NCBI GenBank assembly: GCA_002387735.1
Contig: DGKJ01000107.1
Coordinates: 6,185 to 15,752 of the forward strand
Source: Bacteriovoracaceae bacterium UBA4573
GTDB lineage: Bacteria > Bdellovibrionota > UBA1018 > UBA923
Length of the DNA stretch: 9,568 bases
Reading direction: 5' to 3'
Both the position numbers and the translations under genes were made by a program. Below, piece after piece: positions 1 to 4,449 of the stretch. Below the pieces are notes generated by a model. The model ran no database searches, was not told the DNA's origin, and saw only the letters and a program-made list of their open reading frames with translations. The first letter of the stretch is position 1. Each line of letters begins with the position of its first letter.

Positions 1-1
1 C

Positions 2-355
2 TTAGTAGAACAGATTGAATCTATGGCGATCGCGCTTAAAAAGAAAAATAAAGACTTCACTTATCAAAAGCGCGTCATGGACGGTGGGGCCTGCGAAGCT
101 TCTGCGTTTCGAGTTTTTGGTTTCGAAGTCGCGGGGGTGTCGACGCCACTTGGAAACTACCACAATATTGATCCACATCTGCGAGCTAAACCAGAAATCG
201 TAAGAACAAATGACGTAGAAGGCCTTTATTGGCTACTTTGTGAAATCATAGAGAATTTTTCCAATGCGCAGTTTCAAAGACTGAAAGCAAAACCGCTGGC
301 TCAATTTGGAAAAGAAATTTTGCGAAACCACCGCGCGCACACGAAATTCTTCTAG
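2..355 (+). CDS. Metallopeptidase-like protein (M28/M42-type), C-terminal fragment
   Basis: The frame is open from the left edge (base 2) to a TAG at 353-355, so this is the 3' end of a longer gene; an ATG at 23 is probably internal. About 117 residues are visible. The segment GGACEASAF, followed by a glycine-rich turn and PLGNYHN, then a conserved acidic stretch (IVRTNDVEGL) leading into a final helix, resembles the C-terminal part of co-catalytic zinc aminopeptidases of the M28/M42 type, where the histidine of NYHN would be a late metal ligand. That assignment is from remembered family pattern; the metal-binding and catalytic residues expected further upstream lie outside the window. The C-terminus is basic and histidine-rich. 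The gene converges on the acyltransferase gene and shares four bases with it. It could also be another dinuclear zinc hydrolase of the same fold. Confidence 0.6.
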   Translation, partial: LVEQIESMAIALKKKNKDFTYQKRVMDGGACEASAFRVFGFEVAGVSTPLGNYHNIDPHLRAKPEIVRTNDVEGLYWLLCEIIENFSNAQFQRLKAKPLAQFGKEILRNHRAHTKFF

Positions 356-1176
356 TGTAGCGCTGCAGGATTACTAAAAATTTCCTTAAGTCGACGACTC
401 ATCAGTCCTGCGTACAACCCGTCGATCACCCGATGATCTATGGTCACACTTAACGGAAGAATGGTTACCGTTCGGACAGCTCCGTCGCGAACTACTGCTC
501 GTTTTTCGGTAGAACCTGCGGCGATCACTAATGGAACCCGCGTGTAAGGGGCGATCGGAGCAAAGGCAGTAGAGATTCCAAGGGCCCCAACGTTGGTCAC
601 CATGGCGCTCCCAAAGGAGTCTCGCGGTACTCCAATTAAGGGACTCCATAGATTAAGGGTGTACAGTATAAAGCTTGAAAGTCCCAAAAGCGGGCGCGCT
701 AGAAAACCAGGAAAAAGACCAAAAAGCTTCTTGGTCTTTGAAAAAGCATCGCGGCCACCATCGCCGCGAACACCAGCCGCCGCCCCAGCACACTCTTGCG
801 CGATTCTAGTTATTTTCTTTTGATCCGCTTGGCGAACTACGAAGCCAGTCAGATCATCTCCCCTTTTGTCGACTGCGACATGAACGAAAATATCAACTGA
901 TTTTCGAGGGTAAAGTCGACCGAGTCGTAGCAAAACGTTAAGCGCAGGATAGTTTTTCATAGTTTCGGCGACCGCATAAACCAAGACCGAAGTAAGAGTG
1001 ATTTTTTCGCCTGTTTGTTGTCGGAGTTCTTCAATTCTCGCCAATACCGGATCCACTTCTAACTCTAACGTAGAGTAGATACTGGCCTCACATACATTTT
1101 TCCAAGACCCGACTGCTAGTTTGCGCCATGGAGTTAGTTTTAAAGGCGCTCCGAGCAACACGTTACGTGAAATCAT
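352..1176 (-). CDS. Stand-alone 2-oxoacid dehydrogenase E2-type acyltransferase
   Basis: A 274-residue protein matching the catalytic domain of dihydrolipoamide acyltransferases (chloramphenicol acetyltransferase fold). The active-site motif DHRVIDG is at residues 247-253, with His248 and Asp252 in place, and the VTNVGALGI segment (193-201) corresponds to the SNLG/SxG region that stabilises the transition state. The N-terminal part (residues 33-80) has the usual 'evd...l...R...g.kit....l.yA.a....yPalN' pattern. No lipoyl or E1/E3-binding domain is present, so it is not a complete E2 of a dehydrogenase complex; it more likely transfers an acyl group from CoA to an unknown acceptor. Residues 152-180 form an inserted, hydrophobic, proline/glycine-containing stretch that could contact membrane or a lipid substrate (inference). 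The start is ATG 1176 with GAGG at 1184-1187, seven bases upstream. It is the last gene of the leftward operon. Confidence 0.85.
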   Translation of the reverse strand: MISRNVLLGAPLKLTPWRKLAVGSWKNVCEASIYSTLELEVDPVLARIEELRQQTGEKITLTSVLVYAVAETMKNYPALNVLLRLGRLYPRKSVDIFVHVAVDKRGDDLTGFVVRQADQKKITRIAQECAGAAAGVRGDGGRDAFSKTKKLFGLFPGFLARPLLGLSSFILYTLNLWSPLIGVPRDSFGSAMVTNVGALGISTAFAPIAPYTRVPLVIAAGSTEKRAVVRDGAVRTVTILPLSVTIDHRVIDGLYAGLMSRRLKEIFSNPAALH

Positions 1177-1183
1177 TTCTAAA

Positions 1184-1187
1184 CCTC
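1184..1187 (-). promoter_or_regulatory. Ribosome binding site of the acyltransferase gene
   Basis: Reading leftward, GAGG sits seven bases before ATG 1176. It overlaps the TGA stop of the preceding secreted-protein gene (1186-1188), forming TGAGG, so termination of one gene places the ribosome on the binding site of the next. This fixes the acyltransferase start and supports cotranslation. Confidence 0.6.
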
Positions 1188-1827
1188 AGCGTAATACTCG
1201 ATTCGGGGGTGGTGTGCTCAATGGACCTTGGTCCCCTGGATTGTAAAATCGCACGGTTATCTTCGCCTGACGTCCAAGTTCGTTTAACCAAACTTCGGTT
1301 CGATCATCCACAAGTGGACAATTTAATTGAATTGGGCTGCGACTTTTCGAAGTTTCGACCTGACACCGACCGACATGAGGGACCATATTGGCCTTTTTAT
1401 TCTTGGACTCTGATACCACTAATAGTCCCTCGCTCGGGGAAGCTAATGAACATAGGCTTTGCTGCATCGGCACTTCGGGAAAGTTTCGAACAGCATCGGA
1501 GAACAATTGAAATATCCGAACACATCCTTTGGCTGTCTGTTTGTGGGTTTGAATTCTTTTTTCCCCTCGGTACCAAGAAAGCGTACACCAATTGCGTTTA
1601 TCGCGATTCCATTCACTAGTGCCGGGGATCGCCAGTTCTGGCCACCGTAATTCGAAACGAGCGCGACACTGATCGACATAAAACGTCAGTCCACACCCAA
1701 CTGCCTTTGCTGTTCCCGAACACTGCTCCCAAGAAAACGGGCTCGTTTGCGCATGACTCGTTAAACTGCTGATCAAGCCTAACCCCAAAATTATTGTCCA
1801 TTTTTTTATCAATGAATAATTTTTCAA
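1186..1827 (-). CDS. Secreted eight-cysteine protein of unknown function
   Basis: A 213-residue protein I do not recognise. Residues 1-26 form a Sec signal peptide: lysines at 2, 8 and 9, a hydrophobic core, and a likely signal peptidase I site after Ser-His-Ala26. The mature part carries eight cysteines (36, 45, 54, 81, 102, 126, 155, 170), an even number suggesting up to four disulfides and therefore an oxidising periplasmic or extracellular location. It is rich in tryptophan and basic residues and ends in a short proline-rich tail (PPPNR). There is no lipobox and no transmembrane segment after the signal. The start is a TTG at 1827 whose next base completes the TGA stop of the exonuclease gene (TTGA overlap, 1824-1827), with GGAAGG at 1838-1843 ten bases upstream; a second in-frame TTG at 1812 would shorten the signal peptide. 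No ATG is available near the N-terminus. It is the third gene of the leftward operon. Confidence 0.75.
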   Translation of the reverse strand: MKNYSLIKKWTIILGLGLISSLTSHAQTSPFSWEQCSGTAKAVGCGLTFYVDQCRARFELRWPELAIPGTSEWNRDKRNWCTLSWYRGEKRIQTHKQTAKGCVRIFQLFSDAVRNFPEVPMQQSLCSLASPSEGLLVVSESKNKKANMVPHVGRCQVETSKSRSPIQLNCPLVDDRTEVWLNELGRQAKITVRFYNPGDQGPLSTPPPNRVLR

Positions 1828-2738
1828 GTTTCCAGTACCTTCCCCACAGATCGAATGCGATCGCCTCGAAATGTCTTTTTCATTTGATCACGGTGACAAA
1901 AGGCTTCTACATAAACTCGCGAATTTTTCGTTTTCATTCCAATTGGGGTCACGTAACGCCACTCTTCGTCACGATCATAGCAAATAGCAATCGAACTGGA
2001 ACCGCCACACAGAATCGAGATGCGTTCCAACGCCGGTGAGAACTTAAAGGCACCCTTTATGAGTTCGATAGAAACAGATGCAGGGTTCGTATGCAGTTCG
2101 TAATATCCCCCACAAAGCATAATCAGGCGTTCAAGTCGCAGCCCATTTGCGTCGGCATAACGATCTGAAGCAAGGCCCAATAGTCGGAGAAACACTTCTT
2201 TTAAAACTTTCACGTCACCCATAGCCCGGTGTTTGCTGGCATGAGAAATTCCAAAATATTCTGCGAGCGCTTCAAGGCTGTGGCGAGGCGCATCGTCGAT
2301 CAACGACCTCGCTAGCTGGCAGGAATCAATGCATATTTCTGGTGAAGGTAATAAATCCGAAGCACCACGCCGGCCACTTGATGTTTTCTGGCGAATCCAT
2401 TCTCCGTGCACCATTCCAACATCAAACGAAGCATTGTGCGCAACCAACACCCGGGGTTGTCCACTCCAAGTTAAAAAATCTACAAATTGAGGCAAAACGA
2501 CGTCCGGAGTCGGGCTGTCTTGGACCATAGAGTCCGTGATTCCGTGAATCGAAGAAACCAGAGTTGGAATAGCCATTCTGGGTCTAATAAGCGATTCAAA
2601 CACGCGATGTTCGAAATCCTCGTCAAAAGCGACCGCTCCAATTTCTACGATTTCGTCGATCCGCGGCGAAAGCCCTGTGGTTTCGGTATCCCAGGCAATA
2701 AATCGAATGTTCGAAACATTTTCTTCGAATACACTCAT
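1824..2738 (-). CDS. DEDDh 3'-5' exonuclease (DnaQ-like) with WYL-like C-terminal domain
   Basis: A 304-residue protein with two parts. Residues 11-188 are a DnaQ/RNase T-type exonuclease with all five catalytic positions visible: Asp17 and Glu19 in DTETTG (Exo I), Asp106 in HNASFD (Exo II), and His170 and Asp175 in HRAMGDV (Exo III, DEDDh type). This predicts metal-dependent 3'-5' exonuclease activity on DNA or RNA, as in the DNA polymerase III epsilon family. Residues about 240-300 resemble a WYL domain: a beta-rich run with VTPIG (263-267), RVYVEAFCHR (274-283) and TFRGDRI (289-295), close to the usual 'VtPl...YLeAyc...R.FrldRI' pattern. WYL domains are known as ligand- or nucleic-acid-sensing modules. 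No clamp-binding or polymerase domain is seen. The start ATG 2738 overlaps the creatininase stop as ATGA; no strong Shine-Dalgarno is visible, consistent with translational coupling. Confidence 0.85.
   Translation of the reverse strand: MSVFEENVSNIRFIAWDTETTGLSPRIDEIVEIGAVAFDEDFEHRVFESLIRPRMAIPTLVSSIHGITDSMVQDSPTPDVVLPQFVDFLTWSGQPRVLVAHNASFDVGMVHGEWIRQKTSSGRRGASDLLPSPEICIDSCQLARSLIDDAPRHSLEALAEYFGISHASKHRAMGDVKVLKEVFLRLLGLASDRYADANGLRLERLIMLCGGYYELHTNPASVSIELIKGAFKFSPALERISILCGGSSSIAICYDRDEEWRYVTPIGMKTKNSRVYVEAFCHRDQMKKTFRGDRIRSVGKVLET
1838..1843 (-). promoter_or_regulatory. Ribosome binding site deciding a TTG start
   Basis: Reading leftward, GGAAGG lies ten bases before the TTG at 1827. 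Because the secreted-protein frame has no nearby ATG, this purine-rich site is the main reason to prefer TTG 1827 over TTG 1812. It lies inside the last codons of the exonuclease gene, as expected for a coupled start. Confidence 0.45.
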
Positions 2739-3460
2739 TCGATTACGGCCGCCTGTTGAATGGCATTCGCGATCGACTGTACGGCTAGATCCAAAAACAC
2801 TTTTCCATGCTCACCTCGCGCCAGACCAGGATCCGACTTCATTGCACCGGTCGGAAATACTTGGCGTACCTCTTGAGCAGTCATCGGCCACGGAGCATTT
2901 CCCTTTTGAGGGGTTTCCTCGAACGGACGATGATCTATTCCCGCTAAGTGAAAGGTTAAAGAAACCTCTGTCGGAGTCGCGTGAAAACCATCTTTATCGC
3001 CATAATATTTTTTTGAAACCGCTTCTACTTCCGGCAATTTCCACCAGTTATACAACGCAAACGATGCGCCCTGCATGCCCTCGTGTTTGAGTTCCTGAAA
3101 CACTGCACCGACACTATTAATATTTCCACCGTGCCCATTCACGACATAGAAACGACGAAACCCATGGGCGTAGAAACTTCTAAAAATATCAGCCAGCATG
3201 GCTTGGTACACCGACGGACGCAATGTAGCGCTTCCGCTAAAGGCCATGTGATGACTTGCCATACCGTAGTTTACGCTCGGTGCGACCATCATTTGAAGTT
3301 TAGCTCCCACCCCCGCGCTCACTGCCTCAGCACATAGATGGTCGGTGCCCAACAAACCCGTCGGCCCGTGCTGCTCCGTACTGCCTATGGGTAGTATCAG
3401 GGAGTTTTTGGTCTTCAGATAACTTTCAACTTCAGTCCAAGTTAAGGTGCTTAAATTCAT
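2735..3460 (-). CDS. Creatininase-family amidohydrolase
   Basis: With the start at ATG 3460 the protein has 241 residues, normal for the family (creatinine amidohydrolase, FAPy deformylase ArfB, mycofactocin MftE). The metal-binding pattern is intact: Glu29 and His31 in PIGSTEQHGP, Asp40 in GTDH, His110 in NGHGGN, and the HATPTEVS element (160-167) with Glu165. These enzymes hydrolyse cyclic amides or formamides, or process peptides, with a dinuclear metal centre in the cytosol. No mycofactocin, riboflavin/F420 or creatine genes are in view, so the substrate cannot be named. The start is chosen because GGAGG (3467-3471) precedes it by six bases; a TTG at 3499 would add 13 unconserved-looking residues, lacks a good binding site and would run into the divergent gene's leader. 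It is the first gene of the leftward operon and overlaps the exonuclease gene by ATGA (2735-2738). Confidence 0.88.
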   Translation of the reverse strand: MNLSTLTWTEVESYLKTKNSLILPIGSTEQHGPTGLLGTDHLCAEAVSAGVGAKLQMMVAPSVNYGMASHHMAFSGSATLRPSVYQAMLADIFRSFYAHGFRRFYVVNGHGGNINSVGAVFQELKHEGMQGASFALYNWWKLPEVEAVSKKYYGDKDGFHATPTEVSLTFHLAGIDHRPFEETPQKGNAPWPMTAQEVRQVFPTGAMKSDPGLARGEHGKVFLDLAVQSIANAIQQAAVIE

Positions 3461-3528
3461 AGCGAGCCTCCGGGTCCGGTTATAGCATGGCCTGGTCAAA
3501 GTGCCACGAATCGCATAGGTTTTCCGAT
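3461..3528. promoter_or_regulatory. Divergent promoter region between the creatininase operon and ygfZ
   Basis: These 68 bases are the only space between the two divergent transcription units, so promoters for both should lie here. The sequence GGTTATAGC around 3478-3486 can be read as a -10 box in both directions: TATAAC leftward (3484-3479) and TATAGC rightward (3481-3486). No convincing -35 at 16-18 bases accompanies either, so the promoter placement is a weak inference. A rightward start near 3493 would put the 3487 ATG upstream of the message and favour ATG 3529 for ygfZ. Confidence 0.35.
3467..3471 (-). promoter_or_regulatory. Ribosome binding site of the creatininase-family gene
   Basis: Reading leftward, GGAGG stands six bases before ATG 3460. 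It is the strongest Shine-Dalgarno in the window and decides the start against the longer TTG reading. This fits the gene being the operon head, with an independent initiation site, while the two genes behind it rely on overlap. Confidence 0.75.
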
Positions 3529-4449
3529 ATGAAGCATCATACCTACGTATTTGAGTTCCCTCACTGGGAAATTGTCGAGGTCAGTGGTCCCGATGCAAAA
3601 GATTTCTTGCACCGAATCACATCGGCCGATTTTCGAAACTATTTGGGAAACGGCCCACTGTCGGGCACCATGCTCACTGCCCTCGGAAAGATTTTATTTT
3701 ATTTTGACGCAGCCCCCAATGCCCGACGCGACGGTTATATGCTTGTTTCACCACGAATTTCCGAAAGCAGTGCGGTGGTAGAGCTGGAAAAACTTCATTT
3801 TGCAGAAAATGTCACGATACGATCGGCCCGACCGGAGTGGCGCTTTTTTCGCGTGCTGACTAATCTGAACGACCTGCCGAATTTATTCGATCGCCAAATA
3901 ACCATGGAGCTCAACCAGTGGACTGTCGACCACTGGCCGCTCGAACTTAAATACCCCGATGCTCCTACTCGGGACTTTGGAGTTTTGACCAATGAACCAA
4001 ACGTGACCCCTCAGCTTGCCAGCGAAGACCTTTCGGAATATTTCCGAATCGCAAGTGCATTTCCGGCATCCGGTCTTGAACTGGATGGTTCCACTATTCC
4101 TCTCGAGGCGGGCCTAACAAAGGCTGTGCATGAAAATAAAGGTTGTTATCCTGGTCAAGAGGTCATCGAGCGCATTCGATCCATTGGGCAAACCGCAAGG
4201 GTACTGGGCCGAATTCGCGGTTCAGGAACGCGGCCTACCAAAGGAATGAACATTTTCGGCGATACTGACAGCGCCGCCGTCGTAGCAACACTAACAAGTA
4301 GCGCTCAGGCCCCAAATAGTTCGCAATGGGTGGGCCTCGCTTACTTTTCCCGCCTCTTTGCGCAGGGAAAAAAACATGCCGTCGGAACCCTGCAGAACGG
4401 GGCGCCGGTCACAATCGATTTCGTGGACACAGGAGCTAAACGCGCGTGA
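3529..4449 (+). CDS. ygfZ: YgfZ/GcvT-like folate-dependent Fe-S cluster assembly factor
   Basis: A 306-residue protein of the GcvT-like aminomethyltransferase fold. The diagnostic YgfZ signature KGCYPGQE is at residues 204-211, with the conserved Cys206, preceded by IPLEAGL (190-196). In Escherichia coli YgfZ binds tetrahydrofolate and supports synthesis or repair of certain Fe-S proteins such as the radical-SAM enzyme MiaB, in the cytosol. The N-terminal part (VEVSGPDAKDFLHRITSAD, residues 16-34) matches the usual GcvT/YgfZ opening, and a C-terminal beta-barrel portion follows the signature. ATG 3529 is preferred: it has ATAGG nine bases upstream and begins just before the conserved opening, whereas ATG 3487 adds 14 residues, has no binding site and would overlap the region needed for promoters. 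The gene ends in a TGA that overlaps the GTG start of the downstream protease-barrel gene. Confidence 0.88.
   Translation: MKHHTYVFEFPHWEIVEVSGPDAKDFLHRITSADFRNYLGNGPLSGTMLTALGKILFYFDAAPNARRDGYMLVSPRISESSAVVELEKLHFAENVTIRSARPEWRFFRVLTNLNDLPNLFDRQITMELNQWTVDHWPLELKYPDAPTRDFGVLTNEPNVTPQLASEDLSEYFRIASAFPASGLELDGSTIPLEAGLTKAVHENKGCYPGQEVIERIRSIGQTARVLGRIRGSGTRPTKGMNIFGDTDSAAVVATLTSSAQAPNSSQWVGLAYFSRLFAQGKKHAVGTLQNGAPVTIDFVDTGAKRA
4431..4435 (+). promoter_or_regulatory. Ribosome binding site for the GTG start at 4446
   Basis: AGGAG lies inside the last codons of ygfZ, ten bases before the GTG at 4446. With the GTGA stop-start overlap (4446-4449) it supports GTG as the real start and coupled translation from ygfZ. 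Confidence 0.5.

Noticed and set aside
1128..1619. 163-codon open frame on the + strand opposite the secreted-protein gene
   Set aside because: It lies antisense to a gene with a clear signal peptide and operon coupling, overlaps two coding genes, has no Shine-Dalgarno, and its translation shows no recognisable family.
2677..3090. 137-codon open frame on the + strand
   Set aside because: It is antisense to the creatininase and exonuclease genes, whose catalytic motifs are intact; its translation is rich in Arg, Ser and Pro with no domain pattern.
3461..3499. N-terminal extension of the creatininase gene to TTG 3499
   Set aside because: GGAGG six bases before ATG 3460 is a far better start, and the extension would cross the divergent control region.
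3494..3515. Possible sigma-54 (-24/-12) promoter reading leftward, from TGGCAC
   Set aside because: The required GC-containing -12 element is not at the right distance (CCAGG is found instead of TTGC).
3487..3528. ygfZ start at ATG 3487
   Set aside because: No ribosome binding site precedes it, the 14 added residues look unlike the family, and it would leave little room for a promoter.
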